A stretch of 45,758 nt of DNA from JARRLC01 sp050290865. Lineage in GTDB: Bacteria; Pseudomonadota; Alphaproteobacteria; Rhizobiales; Rhodomicrobiaceae. The stretch's first letter is position 1, and every line of letters starts with the position of its first letter. Under the pieces are notes generated by a model. It searched no databases. It had not been told where the DNA came from and saw only the letters and a list, made by a program, of their open reading frames with translations. Of the stretch, positions 15,518 to 25,937 are shown in pieces. The position numbers were made by a program, and so were the translations under genes. The stretch lies in assembly GCA_050290865.1 (NCBI GenBank), contig JBNKIW010000027.1, positions 1-45,758 of the forward strand, given 5' to 3'.

Positions 15518-18500
15518 CTATTCAGCAGCGCGCGCCTTGTCCGGCGCCGGTACCAGTTGCGGCGCCCCGCTACCAGCCTCCGCTGCCTCCGGATTCGCCC
15601 CGCTCTCCGCCGCCTCTTCTTCCGGCTCATCCACCGGACCGATAAAGCGCCCGAAGCCCCGCCAGACCAGCCGCCCGAAATCATCCATGAGAATGAACAT
15701 CGCGGGCACGAACACCAGCGACAGCAATGTCGAGAGCACCAGGCCGCCAATCACGGCAATAGCCATCGGCGCCCGGAATTCACCGCCCGCACCCAGCGCC
15801 AGCGCGCTCGGCAGCATCCCGCCAGCCATGGCGAGGGTCGTCATGACGATGGGCCGGGCGCGTTTCCGGCCGGCGTCAATGATCGCCTCATGCCGCTTGA
15901 CGCCGCGCGCAATCTCCTCGATGGCGAAATCGACCAGCATGATGGCATTCTTGGTGACGACGCCCATCAGCATCAGCACACCAATGACAACGGGGAAGCT
16001 GAACGACTTGCCCGTAATCAGAAGCGCGAAGATCGCGCCGCCCATGGAAAGCGGCAGGGAAAACAGGATGGTGACCGGCTGCAGAAAACTGCCGAACAGC
16101 AGGATCAACACCGCCAGCACCAGCATCAGCCCCGCAGCCATGGCCTCGCCGAAACTCTCGAAGATCTCGCCCATCACCTCGGCGTCGCCCGCCTGCTTCA
16201 GATAGACGCCTTCCGCCGCCTTCTGTTTGACGATGGGCAGCGCCTGCACATGCTCGATGGCCTTGCCGAGCGGCGCGCCGCCAACGACGTCGCCGCCAAT
16301 GACGACGCGGCGCTTGCGGTCGTAACGGTCGATGGACGACGGCCCCTGTCCATTCTCGATGGCCGCCACGGTGACGAGCGGCACGGTGCTGCCGGACGCC
16401 GTCGGCACTTTCAGCGCCTCAAGGATCTGCCTGTTGGCGCGCGCGCTCTCGGCAAGCTGTACGCGGATCGGGATCTGGCGGTCGCCTGCGTTGAATTTCG
16501 CCAGATTGGCGCTGATATCGCCAATCGTCGCGATTCGGATCACCTCGGAAATCGCCTCGGTGGACACGCCCAGCTCGGCGGCCATCTCGGGGCGCGGACG
16601 GAAACGAACTTCCGGCCGGTCGAGCGCAGAGACGGCGAGAACGTTGTCGAGTTCGGGAACGCCATCCATCGCCTTCACGAGTTCCGGCGCGGCCGCCGTC
16701 ACCGCGGCGCCGTCGTCGCCGGTCACGGTGAACATCAGCCCGCGCTGGCCATCCTCGTTCATCACCCAGAAGCGCAGATCGGGGATCTTTGCCAGTGCCG
16801 CCGTCAATTCCCTCTCGATCTGCCGCTGGGAGAGGGTGCGCTCGGTCTTGTCCACGAGATTGACGACCAGCGTCGCGCGGCGCACTTCCTCGCCGCCTCC
16901 CGCAAAGCCGAGAATGCGTCCGCCATCCACGAATACGCCCTTCACACCGGGACGCTTGCGGATCACCTCGACGACCTCATCGCTCACGCGCTTCATGTCG
17001 TCGAGGCGCGCACCGGGCGGAAGCTCCGTCGCGATCAGGATGCGCGAGGCATCTTCGGCGGGCATGAAGTCCGCAGGCAGGAGCTGGGCGCTGTAGATCG
17101 ACGCGGCGAAGATCAGGAAGCCGAGCGCGATCGTCTTGAGCCGGTGCGCCACCGACCAGCGGATCAGCCTGGTATAGGTTCGCATGATCCAGCCATCGGC
17201 GCGCGGCTCCTCGCCGTGATCGCGCATGAAATAGGCCGAAAGCAAGGGCGTAATCAGGCGCGCGACCAGAAGCGAGAAGAACACCGCCGCCGCGACCGTG
17301 ATGCCGAACTGCCGGAAATATTGCCCGGCGATCCCGCTCATGAAGCTGACCGGCACGAACACCGCGATGATGGTCGTGGTGATGGCGATGACCGCGAGGC
17401 CGATCTCGTCCGCCGCTTCGAGCGCCGCGCGGTAGGCCGATTTGCCCATCCGCATATGGCGCACGATGTTCTCGATCTCCACGATGGCATCGTCCACCAG
17501 GATACCGGTGACGATGGTCAGGGCCAGAAGCGTGACGAGGTTCAGCGAGAAGCCGAGCGCCTGCATCGCCCAGAAGGCCGGGAAAATCGACAGCGGCAGC
17601 GCGATGGCGGCCATCAGCGTCGCCCGCCAGTCGCGCAGGAAAAGGAACACCACGAAGACCGCCAGCGCCGCGCCTTCGAGCAGCGTGTGCATCGTCGAGA
17701 CGTAGTTGCCGTAAGTATAGGTCACGGCGCTATCGACGACGCGCAGCGAAATGCCGGGATGTTTGCTGGCTATCTCTGCGAGCCGAGCCTCGACGAGCTG
17801 CGCAACCACGACGTCGCTCGCGCCTTTCGCCCTGGAGATGTTGAAGCCGACGACTTCCTCGTTATTGTAGCGGGCAAAATATCTGGGTTCCTCGTAGGAA
17901 TCCGACACGGTGGCCACGTCGCTCAGCCGCACCTTGCGCCCGCCCGGCAACACGATCTGCGTCGCGGCCAGACCGTCCACCGTGCTGGCGCTGGCCAGCG
18001 CGCGGATCGCCTGCTCGGTGCCGCCAATCTCGCTCCTGCCACCCGCGACATCGACATTGGTGGCGCGGAGCTGCCGGCTGACATCGCCCGCCGTGATGCC
18101 GAGCGCCAGCAGCCGGTCGGGATCGAGCGCCAAACGGATTTCGCGCGTCACACCGCCCACGCGCCGTACCGCTCCAACGCCGCGGATGCTCTGCAGCTCG
18201 CGCTTCACCGTGTCGTCGATGAACCAGGACAGTTCCTCGATGGTCATGCCCGGCGCCGACGCCGCATAGGTGAGGATCGGCAGACCCGCAATGTCGATGC
18301 GTTGCGCAATCGGCTCGTCGATGGTGCGCGGCAGATCGGCGCGAACCCGCGCGATGGCGTCCTTCACGTCGTTGAGTGCGCGGTCGGTATTGGTGCCAAG
18401 CTGGAATTCGACGGTGGTTATGGACGATCCGTCGGTGACGACCGAAGTGATGTGCTTCACGGCCGTCAGCGCGGCAATGGCATTCTCGACATGCTTGGTG

Positions 18501-18697
18501 ACCTGCGTCTCAAGCTCCGATGGCGAGGCGCCCGCCTGCGTGATCGACACCGCAACCAGCGGAAAGTCGATATTGGGGAACCGCTCGATGGGCAGCACAC
18601 GAAAGCTCGCCGCTCCCAGAAGGACGAGGACGATGAACAGGATCACCGACGGGATAGGCGTCCGGATCGCCCAGGCGGAAATGTTCAACCGGCGCAT
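15518..18697 (-). CDS. RND-family efflux pump, inner-membrane transporter (HAE1/AcrB-like)
   Basis: A proton-driven exporter of 1059 residues with the normal duplicated plan: helix 1 at about 12-33, a large periplasmic loop, a helix bundle, then the second half. The proton-relay pair is D402-D403 in GILVDDAIVEIEN. The second half shows the related KNAIMLVDFAIE. The N-terminal SFRVLPIERFPNIDFPLVAV and ELETQVTKHVENAI segments are typical of the HAE-1 subgroup that exports hydrophobic or amphiphilic compounds. The substrate is unknown and no outer-membrane channel gene is adjacent. Its ATG overlaps the stop of the adaptor gene by one base (TAATG). Confidence 0.95.
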   Translation of the reverse strand: MRRLNISAWAIRTPIPSVILFIVLVLLGAASFRVLPIERFPNIDFPLVAVSITQAGASPSELETQVTKHVENAIAALTAVKHITSVVTDGSSITTVEFQLGTNTDRALNDVKDAIARVRADLPRTIDEPIAQRIDIAGLPILTYAASAPGMTIEELSWFIDDTVKRELQSIRGVGAVRRVGGVTREIRLALDPDRLLALGITAGDVSRQLRATNVDVAGGRSEIGGTEQAIRALASASTVDGLAATQIVLPGGRKVRLSDVATVSDSYEEPRYFARYNNEEVVGFNISRAKGASDVVVAQLVEARLAEIASKHPGISLRVVDSAVTYTYGNYVSTMHTLLEGAALAVFVVFLFLRDWRATLMAAIALPLSIFPAFWAMQALGFSLNLVTLLALTIVTGILVDDAIVEIENIVRHMRMGKSAYRAALEAADEIGLAVIAITTTIIAVFVPVSFMSGIAGQYFRQFGITVAAAVFFSLLVARLITPLLSAYFMRDHGEEPRADGWIMRTYTRLIRWSVAHRLKTIALGFLIFAASIYSAQLLPADFMPAEDASRILIATELPPGARLDDMKRVSDEVVEVIRKRPGVKGVFVDGGRILGFAGGGEEVRRATLVVNLVDKTERTLSQRQIERELTAALAKIPDLRFWVMNEDGQRGLMFTVTGDDGAAVTAAAPELVKAMDGVPELDNVLAVSALDRPEVRFRPRPEMAAELGVSTEAISEVIRIATIGDISANLAKFNAGDRQIPIRVQLAESARANRQILEALKVPTASGSTVPLVTVAAIENGQGPSSIDRYDRKRRVVIGGDVVGGAPLGKAIEHVQALPIVKQKAAEGVYLKQAGDAEVMGEIFESFGEAMAAGLMLVLAVLILLFGSFLQPVTILFSLPLSMGGAIFALLITGKSFSFPVVIGVLMLMGVVTKNAIMLVDFAIEEIARGVKRHEAIIDAGRKRARPIVMTTLAMAGGMLPSALALGAGGEFRAPMAIAVIGGLVLSTLLSLVFVPAMFILMDDFGRLVWRGFGRFIGPVDEPEEEAAESGANPEAAEAGSGAPQLVPAPDKARAAE

Positions 18698-19905
18698 TAT
18701 TCGACCCCGCTCTCCGTTAACCTGGCAGCCCTGACCGGCCGCACCTTGTCGCCGTCACGCAAAAGTGATCCCGAACGCAGGACGACGAGTTCCCCATCCT
18801 TGAGGCCGTCGATGATTTCCGTCCTTTCGGCGCGGGTCATGCCCGTCCGCACTTTCCGCGTCTCGACACGCCCATTCTTCACAACCTGCACGGTCTGCCC
18901 TCCATTCTTGTGGAGGACGGCGGACGACGGCACGCTCAAACCCTCTCTCCGTGCCGTGTCGATGAGGCCGCGCGCGAAAGTCCCCACGCGCAGCTGAGCA
19001 TCGTCTCCGATGAACACACGCACGCGGCCGAGGCGCGTTGCCCGGTCTACCTCCGCGCCGACCAGGCGGACCTTGCCCTTCCGTTCCTTGAGCCCCGCGA
19101 CCTGCACGCGCGCCGGGTGTCCGGGAGCGACGCGCGGCAGATAGACTTCCGGGATTTCGGCATCGAGTTCGATCTCACCCTTGGCCACGATGCGGAACAG
19201 CGGTTTGCCCGACGCGGCGGCGACGGCTCCGAGTTGGGCGGTGCGGCGGCTGATAATGCCGGCCGACGGCGCCGTGATCTCGGTGAAGCTGAGCCGGAGG
19301 TTCGACTCGTCGATCTGCGCCTCGACCTGCGCCCGGCCGGCCTGAGCCACGGCAAGCCCGTCCTTCGCCGAAGCGGCCACTGCGGCGGCGGTGCGCGCGG
19401 CGGCTTCACGCTGGTCAAAGATCGCCCTGCTGGTCGTGCCCGATTTCACGAGCCCCTTGGCGCGCTCGAAGGCGGCTTCCGCCTGTTTCACCGCTGCTTC
19501 GGTCTCCTTGATCTTGCTGCGGGCCTGGGCGATAGCGGCGTCGGCACTCGAGCGCGTCGCCTTCAATTGCGCAAGCTGAGCCTCCAGCGTGCGGCGTTCC
19601 AGCCGCGCCAGCACCTGACCCTCGACGACGCGGTCCCCCTCCTCGGCGAGGAGTTCGACAATGCGCAGGCCATCCACCTGCGGTGACACCAGAACCTCCC
19701 GGCGCGCGGTCAGCGAGCCGGTCACCAGGATCGTCTCCGTGAACGGCATGCGCTTCACCGGCGCCACGCTCACGCTCGGCCCCTGCCCTGCCATCTCGGT
19801 CTTCGCGGCTTCCACGCCATGAACCGGAGCATTGGCCGAAACCAGCAGCATCGCGGCAGCAGCTATTGCCTGGAAAGAACGAAGTTTCATATGCTTGCCA
19901 TCCAT
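18697..19905 (-). CDS. RND efflux periplasmic adaptor (HlyD/MexA-type)
   Basis: Membrane-fusion protein of 402 residues (397 if the second ATG at 19890 is used). A signal-like helix (FQAIAAAAMLLVSANAPVHG) leads to a beta-barrel/lipoyl region (LVSPQVDGLRIVELLAEEGDRVVEGQVLARLE), a coiled-coil hairpin at about 110-190 rich in Ala, Lys and Glu, and the returning lipoyl half (SFTEITAPSAGIISRRTAQLGAV). It should bridge the RND pump to an outer-membrane channel. It begins 4 bases after the tetR stop and overlaps the pump gene, so the three genes form one operon. Confidence 0.94.
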   Translation of the reverse strand: MDGKHMKLRSFQAIAAAAMLLVSANAPVHGVEAAKTEMAGQGPSVSVAPVKRMPFTETILVTGSLTARREVLVSPQVDGLRIVELLAEEGDRVVEGQVLARLERRTLEAQLAQLKATRSSADAAIAQARSKIKETEAAVKQAEAAFERAKGLVKSGTTSRAIFDQREAAARTAAAVAASAKDGLAVAQAGRAQVEAQIDESNLRLSFTEITAPSAGIISRRTAQLGAVAAASGKPLFRIVAKGEIELDAEIPEVYLPRVAPGHPARVQVAGLKERKGKVRLVGAEVDRATRLGRVRVFIGDDAQLRVGTFARGLIDTARREGLSVPSSAVLHKNGGQTVQVVKNGRVETRKVRTGMTRAERTEIIDGLKDGELVVLRSGSLLRDGDKVRPVRAARLTESGVE

Positions 19906-19909
19906 GTTC

Positions 19910-20542
19910 TCAAGTTCCGGTCTGCGGTGCCGGACCGCCAGCCGGATCTGCGGCCGGGTTGATAAGAGAAGACACCAGCGAAAGAATGACGGGCATCACG
20001 GCCGCAGGATCGAAATCCTCGTCAAAGGCGCGTTGCCAGGTCATACCGTCGCCGATGATCGCCAGGACGCGGGCAATCGCGGCCGGATCGGCGGTCGGGC
20101 TGATGCGTCCTTCGTCGCGCGCCTGACGCAGCAACCGCTCGAAACTCTCCAGGACGAAGCTGTCGATGGCGCGGACGGTGGAGCAGATCGCCGGATTGCG
20201 CAGCGCCTCCGCATTGATTTCGATTTGAAGGCGGAGCTTGTCGCGCGGCTGCTGCACGCAACATGCCTCACCGAGCGTTGCCAGCGCCTGAATGAAATCG
20301 GCCGCCGCGGCTACACCGCTGAGCAGCTCGCCAAGCTCACGCTGCTCCCGCTCACACAGACCGCCGATCAGCTCTTCCTTGGAGGAAAAATAGAGGTAGA
20401 GCGCGCCCGCGCTCACCCCCGCTTCGCGGCATATGTCGTGCATCGAAGTGCGGTGGAACCCTTGCCGCGTAAAGCACTGCTGAGCCGCATTGAGGATCTG
20501 CTCGCGCCGCGCCGCCTGTTTCTTTTCGTCGAGTCTGGCCAT
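19910..20542 (-). CDS. TetR/AcrR-family repressor of the efflux operon
   Basis: A 210-residue regulator. The N-terminal DNA-binding domain has REQILNAAQQCFTRQGFHRTSMHDICREAGVSAGALYLYFSSKEEL in overlapping order, the standard TetR helix-turn-helix. The ligand-binding C-terminal half diverges, as usual, and includes two adjacent cysteines (EACCVQQ). ATG 20542 was preferred; a TTG four codons upstream is possible. As the first gene of the operon with a palindrome 18 bases ahead of its start, it most likely represses itself and the pump until a ligand binds. Confidence 0.93.
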   Translation of the reverse strand: MARLDEKKQAARREQILNAAQQCFTRQGFHRTSMHDICREAGVSAGALYLYFSSKEELIGGLCEREQRELGELLSGVAAAADFIQALATLGEACCVQQPRDKLRLQIEINAEALRNPAICSTVRAIDSFVLESFERLLRQARDEGRISPTADPAAIARVLAIIGDGMTWQRAFDEDFDPAAVMPVILSLVSSLINPAADPAGGPAPQTGT

Positions 20543-20559
20543 CTCTGGACACAATAAAA

Positions 20560-20573
20560 AACGAACGTTCGTT
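20560..20573 (-). promoter_or_regulatory. Palindromic operator for the TetR repressor
   Basis: AACGAACGTTCGTT is a perfect 14-base palindrome, next to an A/T-rich run (AATAAAAA) and only 18 bases before the tetR start. Its position and symmetry fit a TetR-family homodimer site controlling the whole tetR-adaptor-pump operon. The GAACGTTC core resembles operators of other AcrR-type repressors. Confidence 0.8.
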
Positions 20574-20693
20574 CATTGAACGTGCCCTCTCTCACACCGC
20601 ATCATGACGGTGTCAAGGCGGCGCAACACAAGAAACCGTGCCCCATGTCGAAACCACAGACCAGCCATGTTCTTTTCCAGGTGGAAAACAGGG

Positions 20694-21605
20694 CTACGAT
20701 GTGACGGTATCCTCGCGAATGAAGACGGCGTGGCCGCCGATCCGGACCACGCGCACCTGACGGTTCCTCACCTCGAACTCGATATACACCTCGCTGGGCT
20801 GGTCCATCTCCACACCCTGCTCGATCATGCCGTTATACGTGCCCTCCGGCGGTCCATCGAACCGATTTATGACCCCTGCAAACGCCGCTGCCGCCGAGCC
20901 CGTCGCCGGATCCTCGGGGATCCCCATGCCCGGGGCGAAGCATCGCGCGTGAAACGCCGCTTTGTGCTGGACGGTCTCGCGGCAATACAGATAGGCGGCC
21001 GCGGCGGTACCCTCGCCGAAGGCCTGCGCCCAATATTGCTCGACGACACGCGCCCGCCCGATAGCGGCGAGATCCTTCACGGGCACGAATGTGAACGGCA
21101 CCCCCGTGCTAAGACAGCAAGGCTTGAAATTCTCGAACCCGATCTCCGTCGGCGCCAGCCCCAGGGCCGCCGCCAGACGGTCGCCCGGCGCCGCCAGTCC
21201 GGCATCCTGCGGCAGCTGCGGCGCGTCGAACTCGGCGAACGGAGCCAGATCGCCCGGCCGCACCGCCACGCGCAGAATGCCCCCCTTGGCTTCCAGCACG
21301 ACGAGCGCATCATACGTGCCACCCGCCTGGCGCCAGACGCGCTCCTGCACGACGTAGATGGCGGTACCCACCGTTGGGTGGCCCGCAAAGGGCAATTCGG
21401 CGCTGGGCGTAAAAATCCGGAACGCGGCGTTATGCGCGCGATTCTGCGGCGGGAACAGGAAGACCGTTTCGGACAGGCCGAGCTTGGCGGCAACAGCTTG
21501 CATCGCCTCGCCCGTGAGGCCCTCGGTGTCTGTGACGACCGCAAGCGGATTGCCGCCCCGCGGCCCCGCGGTAAACACGTTGAGAAGAGCGTAGCGCCGT
21601 TCCAT
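20694..21605 (-). CDS. PhzF-family protein (epimerase/isomerase-like)
   Basis: A 303-residue protein of the diaminopimelate-epimerase fold. Marks are LLNVFTAGPRGGNPLAVV, the catalytic glutamate in LSETVF (about residue 46), IFTPSAELPFAGHPTVGTA, and near the C-terminus DPATGSAAAAFAGV. PhzF isomerises a phenazine precursor, but most family members sit outside phenazine clusters and have unknown substrates; no other phenazine gene is present. The ATG at 21605 (MERRYALLNV) has GGGGAAG just upstream; an earlier ATG at 21623 would add six residues. Confidence 0.9.
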   Translation of the reverse strand: MERRYALLNVFTAGPRGGNPLAVVTDTEGLTGEAMQAVAAKLGLSETVFLFPPQNRAHNAAFRIFTPSAELPFAGHPTVGTAIYVVQERVWRQAGGTYDALVVLEAKGGILRVAVRPGDLAPFAEFDAPQLPQDAGLAAPGDRLAAALGLAPTEIGFENFKPCCLSTGVPFTFVPVKDLAAIGRARVVEQYWAQAFGEGTAAAAYLYCRETVQHKAAFHARCFAPGMGIPEDPATGSAAAAFAGVINRFDGPPEGTYNGMIEQGVEMDQPSEVYIEFEVRNRQVRVVRIGGHAVFIREDTVTS

Positions 21606-21920
21606 AGCTTCCCCGCCATGCATGCCAGACCCGGCTCACCACCCCAGCCGGAGCGGGGAGCGGGGGCACATCAAACTCCTTGACGCGCACCATACCTGAA
21701 ACCCGCGATTTCGGCATCCCCTCTGTCGGGCACACCGCAAAGACGACCATCGGCGGTGGAAATTGTCGGCACGGCCCGCGATAGATATCGTCCCGCTGAA
21801 CGTTGAAGAATGGGGCAGGCGCAGCAAGTTGCTTGCAAACTGGCGCGGTGCTTACCCCCAGCCGTGCAGGCCGGAAATCGACAAGCAGCCGGTGCCTCAG
21901 ATTCGCGGATGGAGAACGCC

Positions 21921-22790
21921 TCACCCCCCGTCATGCCCCGGAATGCGCCGAATCGACGTGATCTCCCCATGTGTCGCCGCGATGCGGTCCACCGCACGGC
22001 CCACCGGTTCCACGACCACCTCCATCTGATGGCCGCTGGCGTGGATCAGCCACTCCGAGGACTGGGCGATGGCCACATGCCCCTTCCAGAACACCAGATC
22101 GCCGCGCTTGACATTGTCGGGATTGCGGTCCGCCACAATCTTGCCGACCTCGGCTTCCTGCATGTCGCTATCGCGCGGGCAGGCCATGCCCGTCGCTTCC
22201 AGGCTCACCTGCACCAGCCCTGAGCAATCGATTCCATGCGACGTGCGTCCACCCCACAGATAGGGCGTGCCAACCAGCTTCTCCGCCACGCGCACGAAAT
22301 CCTTGCTCGTATCCTCGACCGAAGCGACATGGCCGCCGAACACGAAGCCGCCGCGCGACAACTCCAGAAAACGTCCCTCGCGGCCAATGACGGTCACCCT
22401 GGCATTGACGCTCAGACGCATGATCGGAGGACTTTTCAGGTCCGGCGCGGGATAGACGAAGGTGCCACGCGCCGTAACCCAGTGCGTCGGCTCTTCGATC
22501 ATCGTCGAGATGCAGTTGACCGGCATGTAACCTACATAGTTGTCGGCCGCGAGTTGCACCCACCCCCAGCTTTCCTCGATGCTGTAAATGGTGGCGAGCT
22601 CACCCGCCAGCGCCTCGGAAGACAGCGGCGCATCGAAACGCGGCGTGACGCGCAAAGGCGCCGAAGCCGCCACGACCTGCCGCAGTTCGCCCTGCACATA
22701 GCGATGCGCCTTGACCTGATCCTTCAGCGAAATGGCTGCCAGGTCTTCGCGATAGACATGCCTGCGCGGATCGAGCTTACCCTGAGTCAT
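21921..22790 (-). CDS. NlpC/P60 (C40) cell-wall peptidase with SH3-like N-terminus
   Basis: A 289-residue putative cysteine endopeptidase acting on peptidoglycan stem peptides. Residues about 35-155 look like two bacterial SH3-like domains. The catalytic domain at about 160-285 has C189 in GIDCSGLVQ, H238 in KGHVAIA and H250 in LIHASG. No signal peptide is apparent (MTQGKLDPRRH), which is often seen in this alphaproteobacterial group, so localisation is uncertain. It lies 35 bases after the M17 aminopeptidase on the same strand, a pairing that suggests recycling of peptides, including murein peptides. Confidence 0.9.
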   Translation of the reverse strand: MTQGKLDPRRHVYREDLAAISLKDQVKAHRYVQGELRQVVAASAPLRVTPRFDAPLSSEALAGELATIYSIEESWGWVQLAADNYVGYMPVNCISTMIEEPTHWVTARGTFVYPAPDLKSPPIMRLSVNARVTVIGREGRFLELSRGGFVFGGHVASVEDTSKDFVRVAEKLVGTPYLWGGRTSHGIDCSGLVQVSLEATGMACPRDSDMQEAEVGKIVADRNPDNVKRGDLVFWKGHVAIAQSSEWLIHASGHQMEVVVEPVGRAVDRIAATHGEITSIRRIPGHDGG

Positions 22791-22825
22791 TGCTGCTTTA
22801 TCTGCCTTCCTGATCTCGTGCCATT

Positions 22826-24295
<1,470 letters not shown>

Positions 24296-24365
24296 GTCTT
24301 CTTTTTTGCAGTGATTCTGGAAATTTCTCTCATTTATTTGCAATGGACGCGGAGGAACAGGTCCC

Positions 24366-25028
24366 ATGACGGAAGATTACGAGCTTGTGATCGGGTCCAG
24401 GAGATTATCGTCCTGGAGTTTGCGCCCCTGGCTTCTGCTCAGGATGCTCGGCATCCCTTTCCGCGAAGTCCTCATCACACTGCGGACGCCCCAGACCAAA
24501 CCTGCGATACTCCGCCATTCGCCGACGGGCAAAGTTCCGGTCCTCAAGGCGGACGGTTCGGTTGTCTGGGACAGTCTGGCGATCTGCGAATTCATCGCCG
24601 ACGCACATCCCGAAAAGCCGATCTGGCCCGCCTCTCAGGAGGCGCGGGCGGTGGCGCGGTCGGTCTCCGCGGAAATGCATAGCGGTTTTGCAGCGCTGCG
24701 TGAAGAAATGCCGTTGGATTTCATGACGGTCCACCCGTTTCCTACCGCCAGCGAACAGGCGCGAGCCGACATCCGCCGCATTACCTCGATATGGCAGGAC
24801 TGCCGCGCGCGCTTCGGTACCGGCGGCGATTTTCTGTTCGGTGCGTTCAGCGCGGCCGACGCCATGTATGCCCCCGTCGCCAGCCGCTTCCACAGCTATT
24901 CCGTCGATCTGGCCGCGTTCGGCGACGACGGCACCGCCGCGCGCTACCGCGATATGGTGATGGACCTCCCCGGCATGGCTGAATGGGGCGAACTGGCGAA
25001 ATCGGAGCCGCGGATCAATCCTCAATAA
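24366..25028 (+). CDS. Glutathione S-transferase family protein
   Basis: A 220-residue cytosolic protein. The N-terminal thioredoxin-like domain has SRRLSSWSLRPWLLLRMLGIPF, with a serine-rich active-site loop, followed by SPTGKVPVLKADG and the WDSLAICEFIADAHP glutathione-binding turn. A helical C-terminal domain follows (FLFGAFSAADAMYAPVASRF). It resembles the YfcF/maleylacetoacetate isomerase-like branch; the substrate is unknown. GGAGGAAC upstream supports the start. It is divergent from the M17 gene with about 70 bases between. Confidence 0.88.
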   Translation: MTEDYELVIGSRRLSSWSLRPWLLLRMLGIPFREVLITLRTPQTKPAILRHSPTGKVPVLKADGSVVWDSLAICEFIADAHPEKPIWPASQEARAVARSVSAEMHSGFAALREEMPLDFMTVHPFPTASEQARADIRRITSIWQDCRARFGTGGDFLFGAFSAADAMYAPVASRFHSYSVDLAAFGDDGTAARYRDMVMDLPGMAEWGELAKSEPRINPQ

Positions 25029-25154
25029 TACCTATAGGTACGAACACCGTGCTGCACTGTTATCTTCACAAAACAGCGCAACCACATTGATTTTACTTAT
25101 TTATGGCGCCCGGGAATCTGGCTCTATGCATTATAGACCATTCGGGGCCAGCCA

Positions 25155-25937
25155 ATGCGTACAATAATAAGATCGTTGCTCCTGCTCTGCACCGCCGCGG
25201 GCGCGTTGACGTCCTGCGAAGGTCATGATGCGACCAGCCCGCCGCGCCGGCCTCCCCCCGAGGCCGCGGCCGAAGACGGCAAATTCGACACGCCGAATGC
25301 TGCGCTTCGGGCAGCCGAAGCGTTGCGCGCGGCGGGCGCGAATGCTGAAGCAATGGCTGTCGCCGCGCGCGCCTATCGCCGGTTTCCACACAATCCGGCG
25401 GTGGCCTCGGCCTACGGACGCCTCGCGCTCATCAACGGCAATCACGCCCTCGCCGCGCGCCTTCTCAAAGGCGCCACTGCGGCCGCGCCCGACGACTGGC
25501 GCGCGCTCTCAGCGCTCGGCGTGCTCGACAGCCGGGACGGCCGAACCAGGGACGGCCGCGACGCGCTGATACGCGCGCGCAAGGCATCGGGCAGCAATGC
25601 CATTGCGCTCAACAATCTGGCCGTGAGCTGCCTGCTGGACGGCAAGCCTGGCGAAGCCGCAGCGCTCCTGCGCCATGCCCTGAAATCATCGCTCATCAAG
25701 CCGGAACACCGCCGCCGGATGACACGCAATCTGGCGCTCGCCCTCGCCGTGGACGGGCGCTTCAAGGAAGCCGACGCCCTGGCGGGCAAGCCGATGCCGC
25801 GCGAACTGCGCCATGCCAGTACGGCCACGGTCCGGCGCTTCATGGGGGTGAACGGCCCGGCGTTCTTCGGCTCCTCCGGCCGGCCCGGGCCTCTGGCGGG
25901 GTCGTGGCGCCCGGTCGAAGTCCCGGTTGCCGATTGA
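25155..25937 (+). CDS. tadD: Tad pilus assembly lipoprotein TadD-like (TPR)
   Basis: A 260-residue predicted lipoprotein: signal MRTIIRSLLLLCTAAGALTSC, with the lipobox cysteine at residue 21. TPR-like helical repeats span about 45-205 (AMAVAARAYRRFPHNPAVASAYGRLAL, then ALNNLAVSCLLDGKPGEAAALLRHAL). TadD proteins help secretin assembly of the Flp/Tad pilus. The neighbouring tadC supports the call, although it is convergent with the rest of the locus rather than part of that operon. The last 98 bases overlap the 3' end of tadC, and the C-terminal tail (about 215-260) is low-complexity. Confidence 0.8.
   Translation: MRTIIRSLLLLCTAAGALTSCEGHDATSPPRRPPPEAAAEDGKFDTPNAALRAAEALRAAGANAEAMAVAARAYRRFPHNPAVASAYGRLALINGNHALAARLLKGATAAAPDDWRALSALGVLDSRDGRTRDGRDALIRARKASGSNAIALNNLAVSCLLDGKPGEAAALLRHALKSSLIKPEHRRRMTRNLALALAVDGRFKEADALAGKPMPRELRHASTATVRRFMGVNGPAFFGSSGRPGPLAGSWRPVEVPVAD

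Noticed and set aside
15506..18997. Plus-strand open frame of 1163 codons opposite the RND pump
   Set aside because: Antisense shadow of the pump gene, very rich in Arg, His, Asp and Gln, with no recognisable domain.
20694..21605. Phenazine biosynthesis
   Set aside because: A PhzF-like gene alone is common and no other phz gene is nearby.
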